64,000 bases of DNA from Levilactobacillus brevis (GCA_021383565.1 CP079699.1:620001-684000); one strand, 5' to 3'. Shown: positions 7,890-16,593, counted from the first letter of the stretch. A program made the numbers and translations. The notes: generated by a model from the sequence alone, not told the origin.

Positions 7890-10520
7890 CTAGCGACGCC
7901 GGTGAACCAACCACCAGCCGCCCGTCAGGATAACGAGGGTTAAGCCACTAATGAGTAGGCCGAGGTTCAGTAGCGGTGGCCAGTAGGACAGGGTCACCGT
8001 GTTCTTCCCCTGCGGTAATTTCACCGCGGTAAACATGCCGACCGTCTTATAGGTCTTGGCGGGCTTGCCATTGACCGTTGCGTGCCAACCTTGGGAGTAC
8101 GGAATCGACGTGTTCAAGACCTCATTGGCCTTGGTCGTCGTGATCGTCCCCCTGAAGTAACGGCTGGAATGTTTGGTGAGATGCCAAGGTTGCGTCTTGA
8201 GCTGGGTGACCGCCGACTTGAACAGGTTGGCATTCAGCCGGTATAATGTGAAGTTTTCCAGCCACAGGGAGCCCTTCTTCAAGGTAATTGTCAGCTTGAT
8301 GGTCTTGCCCTTAGCGTGGTCGGCCGCGCTGACGAGAATGGTGTTGCGGTACGTCTTGTATTGATTCAGCGTCTTGCCATTGAGGACGAAGGTGGCATTA
8401 TCCGGATTAACGGTTGAGCCAAACGTCAGGTAGTACGGATCGTTAGTCGTCGGCTTCATGGTCAACGTGATACTTCCCGGCTTCAATAGATTCTTCTTCT
8501 GAAGCATGGCGCCGGTAATCTTAGTCTGTTGATTAATGTTAGCAAAGGTCACCTGATCGAAGTTCTCCGCAACGTAGAGCTGTCGGTCGGCCGAGTTACC
8601 GGTCAGTGCTGACAACCAGTTGGCCTGGTACTGGGCCGGATCGGCCGTCTTGTTCTTCAACGACAAGATCTGGGCATTGGCCGCATAGCCCAATGGGAGG
8701 GCGTAGGGGTTCTTGTAGGTCGTGGCCCAGTGGTCGGCGCCGATCTTGGTGTAATCGGCCACATCGGCCTTGTTAGACGTTGCTGGTAGCATGCTGGAAC
8801 CACTCAGTGCGCCGGTAAGTTCTTTTTGTTGGAAATAGTATTTCATATTCAACAGAGAATCTGTCACCAGAGTTCCGTTGCTGTAGGCCACAAAACCATC
8901 ACCATCGGGGTTCCCCGTGTTGCCGTAAAAAGCGGGAACAGCTTTGGGGAGGACGGAGGAAAAGACACCACCACCGTTGAATCCGGTCTGGAAGGCATCC
9001 CCCTTGGTCCGCATGAAGGTCTTTCCCATCCGATAGAAGCTCTGATCCTTCTTCTGAACGCGATTAACCAGTCGCTGTAACTCATTGGTGTAGTTGCCAT
9101 ACTCGCTCTGAGAGACGTAGCTAATGTTGTTTAACGAGGTGAAGGCGTTGGCGGCAACTTCGGTGACCCCGATGACGAAGAACATCAGCGGGTAGATCCA
9201 GTAATTCTTGATGGGAAGCGTCGTCAGAATCAGCGCCATCACCACGAAGAACAGCCCCAGTAAGACCTGATTTAGCTGGAGAAACTTAAAGTGTTTCAGA
9301 TTCAGTGCGACGTAGGCCGCCCCGGCCGCCACGATTACCGTGGCAAGCGCGATGGCCAGCCAGCCGGGTTCAAAGTCATCGGTTAACGCCTGGGCTGCCA
9401 ACCAGATCAGCCAGAAGCTGACGATAAAGGAGAATCGGTACGGGTACCAGACGGGGAATTGACCCGCGTGCCACAGAAGATCCAACGGTTGAACACATAG
9501 CGAGAGTGCCAGAAAGACGGTGATTATGGCCGCCGTAATCCGGGTACGGCGCGCAATCTGCCGGCTGCCAAAGTAAAATAAGGCCCCGAGGAGCGCGATC
9601 GCCCCGATGAAGAGGTTGGCCGTGCCATCCGGCATTTGGTCGAAGTTAAAGGCGCCTAAGAAGAACTTGGCCAGCATCTTGGGTGGGAAGAATTCGAATT
9701 TCCACTTAAATGACGTGACCGTGTACTGGGCCTTGCTCTGAGCCAGCGACCACCAAGTCGGCAGTAAGACCACCGCCGAAAGTAATCCGGCGGTGATGGA
9801 GGTCCAGGCAAAGCGGCCAGCCTGCTTCAACGTGCTACGGAAGTCGGTGTACCGATCGACGGCCAGAAAGATAAAGGTCAAAATCATGAATAAGCAAATC
9901 ATGTAGGCCATGTAGTAGTTGACGATCAGTGAAATGGTTAGCCAAATCACGTAGGTTCGCCATTTACCGGTGGTCATCACGAGGTATAGGCCATAGAAGA
10001 CCAGCGGCAACAGGTAGGCCGCGTCCAACCACATGATATTCAGCTGGTTGGCAATCGACCATCCCATCAAGGCGTAAGCCGTGGCGAAGGTGATCGCCTT
10101 GAGGCCAGTCTGTTGCGTCGTCTTTGAGAGGAGCCAGGCGAAGGTCAACCCGGCCAGTCCGTATTTGATGACGGTCAGGAGGAAGACACCGGTCGTCAGT
10201 GAGGCGCCGGGGCACAGCAGTAGAATCCAGTTCAGAGGACTCAGGAGATAGTAAGCCCAGGTGCCCAACATTTCGCCGCCCAAACCATTGGCGAAGGAAT
10301 AGAAGATACTGCTGGGGTCGTGAAGCAGGGCCCGCCGCATGTAAGCAAAGAAGTCGATATATTGTTGCCCTAAATCGACCGTTAACAGGCTACTCGACCC
10401 AAACGGTGCCATTTGACGGTAAATGAAATAGGCCGTCATGAGAATAAAAGGGGTTAAAAAAGCCCCGAGTAGGGTAAGTTGGCGTGGCGAGAGGCGCCAA
10501 CGTCGGTTTCGAACTTGCAA
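7890..10520 (-). CDS. YfhO-family polytopic membrane protein
   Basis: A large integral membrane protein of about 876 residues with many hydrophobic helices in the N-terminal half, an extracytoplasmic soluble region of about 300 residues and one last membrane segment near the C-terminus ('LLNLGLLISGLTLVILTGG'). The N-terminal 'TVDLGQQYIDFFAYMRRALL' and 'GLGGEMLGTWAYYLLSPLNW' are typical of YfhO proteins. Some of these are implicated in glycosylation of cell-wall polymers or lipoteichoic acid. The TTG at 10520 is preferred because GAGG is spaced for it; the in-frame GTG at 10529 abuts GAGG. The gene is monocistronic on the reverse strand. The substrate is unknown. Confidence 0.88.
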   Translation of the reverse strand: MQVRNRRWRLSPRQLTLLGAFLTPFILMTAYFIYRQMAPFGSSSLLTVDLGQQYIDFFAYMRRALLHDPSSIFYSFANGLGGEMLGTWAYYLLSPLNWILLLCPGASLTTGVFLLTVIKYGLAGLTFAWLLSKTTQQTGLKAITFATAYALMGWSIANQLNIMWLDAAYLLPLVFYGLYLVMTTGKWRTYVIWLTISLIVNYYMAYMICLFMILTFIFLAVDRYTDFRSTLKQAGRFAWTSITAGLLSAVVLLPTWWSLAQSKAQYTVTSFKWKFEFFPPKMLAKFFLGAFNFDQMPDGTANLFIGAIALLGALFYFGSRQIARRTRITAAIITVFLALSLCVQPLDLLWHAGQFPVWYPYRFSFIVSFWLIWLAAQALTDDFEPGWLAIALATVIVAAGAAYVALNLKHFKFLQLNQVLLGLFFVVMALILTTLPIKNYWIYPLMFFVIGVTEVAANAFTSLNNISYVSQSEYGNYTNELQRLVNRVQKKDQSFYRMGKTFMRTKGDAFQTGFNGGGVFSSVLPKAVPAFYGNTGNPDGDGFVAYSNGTLVTDSLLNMKYYFQQKELTGALSGSSMLPATSNKADVADYTKIGADHWATTYKNPYALPLGYAANAQILSLKNKTADPAQYQANWLSALTGNSADRQLYVAENFDQVTFANINQQTKITGAMLQKKNLLKPGSITLTMKPTTNDPYYLTFGSTVNPDNATFVLNGKTLNQYKTYRNTILVSAADHAKGKTIKLTITLKKGSLWLENFTLYRLNANLFKSAVTQLKTQPWHLTKHSSRYFRGTITTTKANEVLNTSIPYSQGWHATVNGKPAKTYKTVGMFTAVKLPQGKNTVTLSYWPPLLNLGLLISGLTLVILTGGWWLVHRRR

Positions 10521-10543
10521 GTAAGCCACCTCAATCTTTAGAA

Positions 10544-10572
10544 ATTATAAAAGTTAACTTGGAGCCTGTACA
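10544..10572 (-). promoter_or_regulatory. Promoter of the YfhO gene
   Basis: On the reverse strand, TGTACA (-35) is separated by 17 bases from a perfect TATAAT (-10, plus-strand 10544-10549). Confidence 0.7.
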
Positions 10573-10646
10573 TTTTGCTTTCTGGTCTCTAGAATAGCAT
10601 AGAAACATTAAATTTCGGTAGCGGGATAGTTGTCTCAAGCGAAGTT

Positions 10647-10655
10647 TGGTAAAAT
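10647..10655 (+). promoter_or_regulatory. Extended -10 promoter of the PBP gene
   Basis: TGGTAAAAT is an extended -10 element, 31 bases before the start codon. The nearest -35-like hexamer (TTGTCT, 10630) is too close to be standard. Confidence 0.55.
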
Positions 10656-10685
10656 AGTAGCTGTACAATAAGGAGCAGAGCTGTT

Positions 10686-12752
10686 GTGAAGAATTTTTAT
10701 AATCGAGTTAGCAACCGTAATCGGCGGTCTGGCGGCCCACAAAAGTCGCAGATTCCGTTTCGGTTAAACTTCCTATTCATTATCGTTGCCCTGTTATTTG
10801 CGGCGCTGATTGGTCAGTTGGCGTATTTGCAAGTGATTTACGGGTCAAAATTTAAGGCGGAGGTCAATTCGACCGATACCACCATTGAGACAACCAACGT
10901 TCAACGGGGGATGGTCTATGATTCCACCGGGAAAGTCTTAGTGGGAAACAAGGCCCATCAGGCGATCTCCTACACCAAGGGAGTCAACGTGTTGTCGACC
11001 AGCATGTACGACATTGCCAACAAGCTTGGCCAGTATTTGACGGTCTCAACCAGTAGCCTCACGCCCCGGCAGTCAATCGATTACTATTTGACCGATACGA
11101 AACGGTTGAAGGCGGTTGAAAGCAAGCTCTCCGGGACCAAGGGATTGTCGACGACGGCGCTCTACAACAAGGCCTTGAGTTATTTAGAGAACGATTCTTC
11201 CTTTAAACTAACTAAGACCCAACAGAATGCCGCCGCTATCTTTGCTAAGATGAGTGGGGCTTACGCGTTGTCCACCACCTACATCAAGGATTCCGGTGTC
11301 TCCAGCACTGAAATTGCTGAGATTGGTGAACATTTATCCGAGATGCCTGGGGTTCAAGTGGGGACGAGTTGGTCACGGGATTACCCGAACGGTAAGTCGA
11401 TGAACTCCATCATTGGGACCGTTTCGTCCGAAAAGACCGGGTTACCGAGTGATCGGGTCAACGAACTGCTAGCCCAAGGTTATTCGCGAAACGACAGTGT
11501 GGGGCAATCTTACCTGGAACAAGAGTATGAATCCGTGCTGCGCGGAACCAAGGCCGAAAAGCAGGTCGAAGTGGCCGGGAATAACACCGTCACGAAGGAA
11601 GTTAAGAAGTATGGTGGTCAGAAGGGTGATAACCTGCAATTGACCATCAATTCTAAGTTCCAGAGTCAGCTGCAAAGCCTGGTTAAATCGGCCGAGTCTG
11701 GCGCCGGCGGAAACTCCACCGGGACCTACGCCGTGGTGATGAACCCGAATACAGGGGGCGTCATCGGAATGGCCGGGGTTGATCGGAATCCGTCCACAGG
11801 TAAGATTACCGATAATGCGCTGGGCACCATCAACAGCGATATCGTGATGGGGTCCGTGGTCAAGGGTGCCATGGTATCCGGTGCCTTGATGGACGGCGTG
11901 ATCTCGCCTACCAACAGTACCCTGACCGATATGCCGATTACCGTTGGTGGGGTCAAGAAGGCGTCCTGGTTCAACAAGTCCGGGGGCCAAAACATCGCGG
12001 TCAATGCCGCGGGGGCCCTTGAAGTCTCGTCTAACTCCTACATGATGCAGTTGGCGATGAAGGAAGCCGGATTTAAATACTCATCCGGTGCTGCGTTGAC
12101 CATGAGTACCAAGGCGTTTGACATCGAACGTGGGTACTTCAAGCAGTTCGGTCTGGGCGTGAAGACTGGGATCGATTTGCCGGGTGAAAGCTCGGGTTTG
12201 GAAGGGTCGAGTTCATTTGCCCACATTGGGAATGCCTTGGACTTGTCCTTCGGGAACTACGATGCCTACACCGTCATGCAGGTGGCCCAGTACATGTCGA
12301 CGATTGCCAACGGCGGTACGCGGATCGCACCACACGTGGTACAGTCTATTCGTGGTACGACGTCGTCTGGGAAACTAGGCGCAGTCAAGTCGACGGTGGA
12401 ACCGAAAGTGTTGAACACCATCGACATGACGACGGCACAGAAGAACCTGGTCAAGGAAGGGCTCTACGATGTGGTTCATGGGAGCAATACCTACAAGACC
12501 GGGGGCGCCATGTCCTCAATCACGCCGAAGATCTCGGCCAAGACTGGGACGGCCCAGACGTATTACAAGGGTAACGAAACGGTTACGCTAAGTCTGGCTT
12601 CCTACGCACCATCGACGCATCCACAAGTGGTTGTGGCTTTGGCCATGCCAAACTTGGGGGTTGACGCCGAAAGTAACAACATGACATTGGCTAAGAAAAT
12701 TTACGCCGCCTACTGGAAGACGGTGCAGTCAACCTCAACTATTAATGAATAA
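10686..12752 (+). CDS. Class B penicillin-binding protein (PBP2B-like transpeptidase)
   Basis: A monofunctional D,D-transpeptidase that cross-links peptidoglycan on the outer face of the membrane. A short cytoplasmic tail precedes one membrane anchor (about 27-48) and a dimerisation/pedestal domain starting at 'QRGMVYDSTGKVL'. The transpeptidase domain has S390-V-V-K393 (SxxK), S448-S-N450 (SxN) and K619-T-G621 (KTG). The 688-residue length suits PBP2B. The GTG start follows AAGGAG at 10670-10675. No PASTA domains are seen, which argues against PBP2x. rpmG and folate genes follow, an order seen in lactobacilli. Family is certain; assignment to elongation rather than division is inferred. Confidence 0.93.
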   Translation: MKNFYNRVSNRNRRSGGPQKSQIPFRLNFLFIIVALLFAALIGQLAYLQVIYGSKFKAEVNSTDTTIETTNVQRGMVYDSTGKVLVGNKAHQAISYTKGVNVLSTSMYDIANKLGQYLTVSTSSLTPRQSIDYYLTDTKRLKAVESKLSGTKGLSTTALYNKALSYLENDSSFKLTKTQQNAAAIFAKMSGAYALSTTYIKDSGVSSTEIAEIGEHLSEMPGVQVGTSWSRDYPNGKSMNSIIGTVSSEKTGLPSDRVNELLAQGYSRNDSVGQSYLEQEYESVLRGTKAEKQVEVAGNNTVTKEVKKYGGQKGDNLQLTINSKFQSQLQSLVKSAESGAGGNSTGTYAVVMNPNTGGVIGMAGVDRNPSTGKITDNALGTINSDIVMGSVVKGAMVSGALMDGVISPTNSTLTDMPITVGGVKKASWFNKSGGQNIAVNAAGALEVSSNSYMMQLAMKEAGFKYSSGAALTMSTKAFDIERGYFKQFGLGVKTGIDLPGESSGLEGSSSFAHIGNALDLSFGNYDAYTVMQVAQYMSTIANGGTRIAPHVVQSIRGTTSSGKLGAVKSTVEPKVLNTIDMTTAQKNLVKEGLYDVVHGSNTYKTGGAMSSITPKISAKTGTAQTYYKGNETVTLSLASYAPSTHPQVVVALAMPNLGVDAESNNMTLAKKIYAAYWKTVQSTSTINE

Positions 12753-12760
12753 GTACCGTT

Positions 12761-12805
12761 AAGCAACGTCAACGAGCCCATGGGCTGGTGGGCGTTGCTT
12801 TTTTT
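12761..12805 (+). terminator. Terminator of the PBP gene
   Basis: AAGCAACG...CGTTGCTT hairpin followed by TTTTTTT. Confidence 0.9.
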
Positions 12806-12813
12806 AGCAGAAA

Positions 12814-12996
12814 TAAATTTAGTGTGGCTGAGAAAATGGCGTCTTTGAGATGCGGGCTGACGGCTCAAAGCGAGGAACAAGATCGCCCTTTAGCTAGTCC
12901 CGTCCTGCCCATCGCGATCCAGACCAAATTTGGGGAATGGTAAGGCGGCCAGTCCGCGACTAGCCGATTATCATGGATGGTATCCTTTTCATACTA
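12814..12996 (+). repeat. Structured intergenic repeat, degenerate copy B
   Basis: The 3' half matches other copies closely (GTCCTGCCCATCGCGATCC, then ACCAAATTTGG, then GGTAAGGCGGCCAG). Hairpin 2 is present as CTTTGAG/CTCAAAG at 12843-12870. The 5' half of the closing helix is only partly preserved (AAATTTAGTGTGGCT, imperfect pairing). A tail of about 40 bases (GCGACTAG...ATTATCATGGATGGTATCC) is shared with copy C. Confidence 0.75.
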
Positions 12997-12997
12997 A

Positions 12998-13071
12998 GGG
13001 TTTTAGCTGGTTTCTAGCTTTTAACCTTTGGAACGTTGAATTTCTCCGAATGTTTTGATAGGCTAAAACCC
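12998..13071. repeat. Inverted repeat upstream of rpmG
   Basis: GGGTTTTAGC (12998-13007) pairs perfectly with GCTAAAACCC (13062-13071) across a 54-base loop. The pairing extends outwards as CTA/TAG with one bulge. It lies directly after repeat copy B and before the rpmG promoter. Function is unknown. Confidence 0.6.
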
Positions 13072-13151
13072 TAGCAGTAGCCGTTAATTTAGCTGTTAAG
13101 TATTTTTCCTTAACATATTTGGATTTATAGCTGGTAATTGTCCCGAATTAA

Positions 13152-13160
13152 TGGTAATAT
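13152..13160 (+). promoter_or_regulatory. Extended -10 promoter of rpmG
   Basis: TGGTAATAT extended -10 element about 55 bases before the rpmG start, with no clear -35. Confidence 0.55.
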
Positions 13161-13215
13161 ATTACGAGTTAAGGCTCATGCCTGTAATTCTGAACAAGTT
13201 GGGAGGTTACCCACA

Positions 13216-13365
13216 ATGCGTGTACACATCACTTTAGAATGTACTGAATGTCACGAACGCAACTACTTATCCAGCAAGAACCGGCGTAATAACCCGGACC
13301 GGGTTGAATTTAAGAAGTACTGCCCGCGTGAACGGAAAGTAACTTTGCATCGCGAAACTAAGTAA
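13216..13365 (+). CDS. rpmG: 50S ribosomal protein L33
   Basis: A 49-residue ribosomal protein of the large subunit. '[17 protein letters not shown]' carries the CxxC pair (C9, C12), and a further Cys lies in 'KKYCPRERK', as in other Firmicute L33 proteins that keep the zinc-ribbon cysteines. It ends with the canonical 'VTLHRETK'. The ATG at 13216 is preceded by GGGAGG at 13201-13206. Upstream in-frame codons lack homology and are treated as untranslated. It has its own promoter and terminator. Confidence 0.95.
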   Translation: MRVHITLECTECHERNYLSSKNRRNNPDRVEFKKYCPRERKVTLHRETK

Positions 13366-13396
13366 GGGTACGGGCGAGAGTCCGACCCTTTTTTTA
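13365..13396 (+). terminator. Terminator of rpmG
   Basis: GGGT.CGG/CCG.ACCC hairpin followed by seven T. Confidence 0.85.
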
Positions 13397-13420
13397 TATC
13401 TGAAAGAATCAAGGGGGTAA

Positions 13421-13975
13421 ATGATGCCAAGCAAAGCAGAGATTCGGCAACAAACGATTCAGGCACTGACTCAAATGTCCGTGCTAGACCGGCGGCGAGC
13501 GGCCGATAGTCTTTACCAGCAATTGTGGGCGTCGGCCACCTATCAACAGGCAACGACTATTGCGACCACGATTAGCGGGGGCTTCGAGTTAGCTACGCGT
13601 CCAATTATTGAGCGCGCGCAGGCCGATGGCAAGACCGTCGCGGTGCCACAGACTTTGCCGCACCGACAGATGGCCTTTCACATGATGGATGAGACGACGA
13701 CCCTCTCCCGGACGAAATTCGGGCTGATGGAGCCGCAAGACAATCGCGTGATTGATCCGGCTGACTTCGACCTGCTGATCGTGCCCGGACTGGTCTTTGC
13801 GACGACTGGTGAACGGGTGGGCTTCGGTGGCGGTTATTATGATCGTTATTTACCCAAGACGACCGGCACCAAGGTGGCCTTGGCATTGCCGGCGCAACAG
13901 ATAGACCGGCCGACCTGGCCCGTTGATTCTTTTGACGTATTATTGGACGCGGTACTAGCCGCTAAATTAGAATAG
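13421..13975 (+). CDS. 5-formyltetrahydrofolate cyclo-ligase
   Basis: Converts 5-formyltetrahydrofolate to 5,10-methenyltetrahydrofolate with ATP, in cytosolic one-carbon metabolism. The 184 residues fit the YqgN/FTHFS-cyclase family. The N-terminal 'SKAEIRQQTIQAL' helix and the C-terminal signature 'GFGGGYYDRYL', which forms the substrate and ATP site, are both present. 'DLLIVPGLVFATTGERVG' precedes it. The start has AAGGGGG close upstream; ATG 13424 is an equally possible start. The rhomboid gene follows after 15 bases, and the group rpmG-yqgN-rhomboid-yqgQ-glcK is a conserved neighbourhood. Confidence 0.93.
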   Translation: MMPSKAEIRQQTIQALTQMSVLDRRRAADSLYQQLWASATYQQATTIATTISGGFELATRPIIERAQADGKTVAVPQTLPHRQMAFHMMDETTTLSRTKFGLMEPQDNRVIDPADFDLLIVPGLVFATTGERVGFGGGYYDRYLPKTTGTKVALALPAQQIDRPTWPVDSFDVLLDAVLAAKLE

Positions 13976-13990
13976 AGAGGAAGCGGCAGC

Positions 13991-14671
13991 GTGGCGCAAG
14001 TTAAGTATCGACTGAGCCGACTGAATCAATATCCCTTTATGACCGTGGGCCTAATCGTCATCATGGTGCTGGTCTACGGGGCAATGACCCTTGACGGGGG
14101 GAGTACCAACGTCAATGTCTTGATTACCTTCGGGGCCAAGCTCAACGCCTTGATCCAACAGGGTGAGTGGTGGCGGTTGTTCACCCCGATCTTCCTGCAC
14201 ATTGGCTTTACGCACATCCTCATGAACATGATTACCCTGTATTTTGTGGGGATTCAGATTGAGGCGGCGTTTGGGCACACCCGATTTTTGGCCCTGTTTT
14301 TGGTGGCTGGCATCGGCGGGAACGTCGCGAGTTTTTGTTTCTCGAATAGTTTATCAGCTGGGGCCAGCACGGCCATCTTCGGCCTGTTTGGGGCGTTCAT
14401 GATGCTGGGTGAATCCTTCTGGCAAAATCCCGTGATTCGCCAGCTCACGCAGACCTTCCTGGCCTTCGTGGTGATGAACATTTTGTTCGATTTATTCGCG
14501 CCGGGGATTGATTTAGCGGGGCACATTGGTGGACTGGTTGCCGGGTTTTTGGTAGCGTATTCACTGGGAGTTCCTCGAATTGGTAAGGTTAGTTCAGTTA
14601 AACGAGTTGTAGCAACAGTTGCTTTAATCGTTGGATTGGTATGGTTGTATCTGCACGGTATGGCGCAGTAG
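13991..14671 (+). CDS. Rhomboid-family intramembrane serine protease
   Basis: A polytopic membrane protease that cuts transmembrane segments. Six or seven hydrophobic helices are visible. The catalytic dyad is Ser126 in 'GASTAIFGLFGAF' and His178 in 'LAGHIGGLVAGF'. The conserved loop 'WWRLFTPIFLHIGFTHILMN' is present between helices 1 and 2. The 226 residues fit the short rhomboid core without the extra soluble domain seen in some Firmicute members. The GTG start has GAGAGGAAG upstream. It is probably co-transcribed with yqgQ and glcK; a substrate cannot be named. Confidence 0.93.
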   Translation: MAQVKYRLSRLNQYPFMTVGLIVIMVLVYGAMTLDGGSTNVNVLITFGAKLNALIQQGEWWRLFTPIFLHIGFTHILMNMITLYFVGIQIEAAFGHTRFLALFLVAGIGGNVASFCFSNSLSAGASTAIFGLFGAFMMLGESFWQNPVIRQLTQTFLAFVVMNILFDLFAPGIDLAGHIGGLVAGFLVAYSLGVPRIGKVSSVKRVVATVALIVGLVWLYLHGMAQ

Positions 14672-14713
14672 AAGCGAAAATGTCTCGTGCAATTTCACGG
14701 AGGTTGTGGCACA

Positions 14714-14944
14714 ATGAAAACGTTATATGATGTTCAGCAGCTACTTAAAAAATTTGGTATTTATGTCTACGTGGGCAAGCGTCTTTGGGACATCGAAGTC
14801 ATGGCATTGGAATTGGATCACCTCCATCAAGCACGGGTGGTCGATGACAAGACCTTTGTCGCGGCCAAGGTGGTTCTCACACATGAACACCGCATTGAAG
14901 TACAACATGCAAAAGATCAACACCAATCCATTGGAGGGATTTAG
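14714..14944 (+). CDS. yqgQ: YqgQ-family small protein
   Basis: A 76-residue protein of the YqgQ (DUF910) family, usually encoded just before glucokinase in Firmicutes, as here (3-base gap to glcK). 'MKTLYDVQQLLKKFGIYVYVGKR' is followed by 'WDIEVMALELDHLHQARVVD'. GGAGG lies about ten bases before the ATG. No catalytic motif is visible and the family function is not established. The tight coupling suggests a role linked to glucokinase or to its expression. Confidence 0.88.
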   Translation: MKTLYDVQQLLKKFGIYVYVGKRLWDIEVMALELDHLHQARVVDDKTFVAAKVVLTHEHRIEVQHAKDQHQSIGGI

Positions 14945-14947
14945 AGT

Positions 14948-15919
14948 ATGGCACGGAATTTAATTGGAATCGACTTAGGCGGGACCACGACAAAGATGGC
15001 GTTTCTCTCCACTGCCGGCGAAATTCTCGCAAAGTGGAGCATCCCGACTGACATCTCAGATGAGGGGAGCCACATTGTTCCTAACATCATCGAATCGATC
15101 AACCAACACATTAGCAATTCAGTCTTTAGCAAGAATGACTTTATCGGTATCGGCATGGGGACGCCGGGCTCTGTAGATATTGACAATGGGACCGTGATTG
15201 GCGCCTTCAACTTAAATTGGAAGAAGCGACAACAGGTTCGCGATCAGATCCAAGCCGGCATTGGCCTGCAGTTCATCTTGGATAATGATGCCAACGTGGC
15301 TTCACTGGGTGAATACTGGAAGGGTGCCGGTGAGAAGGATGCCGATGTCGTCTTCGTTACCCTGGGTACGGGTGTCGGCGGTGGGGTCATCGCTGGCGGT
15401 CACTTACTCCACGGGATTAACGGTGGCGCCGGTGAACTCGGTCACGTGACGGTTCAGCCTAACGGTTACCTGTGTACTTGTGGAAAACGTGGTTGCTTAG
15501 AGCAATACGCTTCCGCAACCGGGGTGGTCCACGTGGCTGCTGACATGGCTAAGGACTTCATGGGCACGTCACGGTTGAAGGAAATGGAAGACAATCAGGA
15601 AAGTGTCACGTCCAAGATGGTCTTCTATTTAGCCGACAACGGGGACATCTTGGCCAACCAAGTGGTCGATCGCGTGACCTTCTACTTAGGCTTAGCCTTG
15701 GCTAACGTGGCCAACATCTTGAATCCAGCCAACATCATCATCGGTGGTGGCGTTTCAAATGCCGGCAACACGCTGTTACAACCAACGACACGGTACTTCC
15801 AGGAAAATGCCTTTCCAGCGGTTCGGGATTCAACCAAACTGCGGTTGGCACAACTTGGTAATGACGCCGGGGTCATCGGGGCCGCTTCATTAGCATTGCG
15901 GTTCCAAAAAACAAACTAA
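14948..15919 (+). CDS. glcK: Glucokinase (ROK family)
   Basis: Phosphorylates free cytosolic glucose with ATP. The N-terminal 'IGIDLGGTTTKMAFL' is the ROK ATP-binding signature. 'LGTGVGGGVIAGG' and the zinc-site sequence 'CTCGKRGCLEQYAS' follow, with the ligand His in 'GELGHVTV'. The 323 residues match lactobacillary glucokinases. yqgQ lies immediately upstream and a rhodanese-like gene downstream, all on one likely transcript. Confidence 0.95.
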   Translation: MARNLIGIDLGGTTTKMAFLSTAGEILAKWSIPTDISDEGSHIVPNIIESINQHISNSVFSKNDFIGIGMGTPGSVDIDNGTVIGAFNLNWKKRQQVRDQIQAGIGLQFILDNDANVASLGEYWKGAGEKDADVVFVTLGTGVGGGVIAGGHLLHGINGGAGELGHVTVQPNGYLCTCGKRGCLEQYASATGVVHVAADMAKDFMGTSRLKEMEDNQESVTSKMVFYLADNGDILANQVVDRVTFYLGLALANVANILNPANIIIGGGVSNAGNTLLQPTTRYFQENAFPAVRDSTKLRLAQLGNDAGVIGAASLALRFQKTN

Positions 15920-15951
15920 AGATTTAGAGGATTAGGAAGGAAGATTTCGTT

Positions 15952-16365
15952 TTGGTTATTGGTGCAATCTCAGGATGGACGGTCTACATGATTGTCCTAA
16001 TCATTCTTATTGCCGTGTGGGGCGGCTGGCAGTTGACCACGATTATCCGGCGCAACCGGGTAGCAAAGTTGATCGACGCCGAAACATTTGAAGCTGGTAT
16101 TCGGACGGCTCAAGTCGTCGACGTACGCGAAAAGAAGGACTTTGACGCGGGACACATTTTGGGGGCGCGTAATTTTCCTTATTCCACTTTCAAGGCTTAT
16201 CACAACCAATTGCGTAAGGATCTCCCGGTCTACTTATACGACCAAGGGAAGACCATGAGCACGCGGGCAGCCATTATGTTGGGTAAAGATGGATTCAAGC
16301 AGATCTTTATCCTGAAGAGTGGCTACGTGCGTTGGGAAGGTAAGACGAAGAAGACGAAGTATTAA
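15952..16365 (+). CDS. Membrane-anchored rhodanese-like protein without active-site Cys
   Basis: A 137-residue protein with one N-terminal membrane segment (about 9-29) and a cytoplasmic rhodanese fold: 'AQVVDVREKKDFDAGHILGARNFPY' (shown in parts: VDVRE and GHILGARNFP) and 'IFILKSGYVRWEG'. In active sulfurtransferases the loop after 'VYLY' starts with Cys. Here it reads 'LYDQGKTMSTRA', so no thiol is present and sulfur transfer is unlikely. It resembles YqhL-type proteins. The TTG start is used because AGGAAGGA lies upstream. It follows glcK by 32 bases. Confidence 0.88.
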   Translation: MVIGAISGWTVYMIVLIILIAVWGGWQLTTIIRRNRVAKLIDAETFEAGIRTAQVVDVREKKDFDAGHILGARNFPYSTFKAYHNQLRKDLPVYLYDQGKTMSTRAAIMLGKDGFKQIFILKSGYVRWEGKTKKTKY

Positions 16366-16366
16366 A

Positions 16367-16405
16367 AAATGAGGACGCTCGGCATTGGCCGGGGGTCCTT
16401 CTTTT
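16367..16405 (+). terminator. Terminator of the glcK operon
   Basis: GGAC..CGG/CCG..GTCC hairpin followed by TTCTTTT; moderate strength. Confidence 0.65.
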
Positions 16406-16593
16406 GTGGGGAATTTTAGGTGACATCGCACTAGCTAGTGGGGCGCTAATTGGGTCCGCTAACACAAGATTATTAATTTAATTAACCACATTGACTATAT
16501 ACGATGGGGCAATCATCATTTATACTTAGCTGTAGGAGAGATTCACACAAGTCAGGGGCGTGGGATGTCTCATGATGATCCGGCGCCGAAAAT
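16406..16593. other. Intergenic stretch with no recognised gene
   Basis: AT-rich segment with TTGACT at about 16491 and TATACT further downstream, too far apart for a standard promoter, and a GTAGGAGAG at about 16531. The plus-strand ORF beginning at 16565 mostly overlaps the reverse DUF3042 gene and is not supported. Confidence 0.4.
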
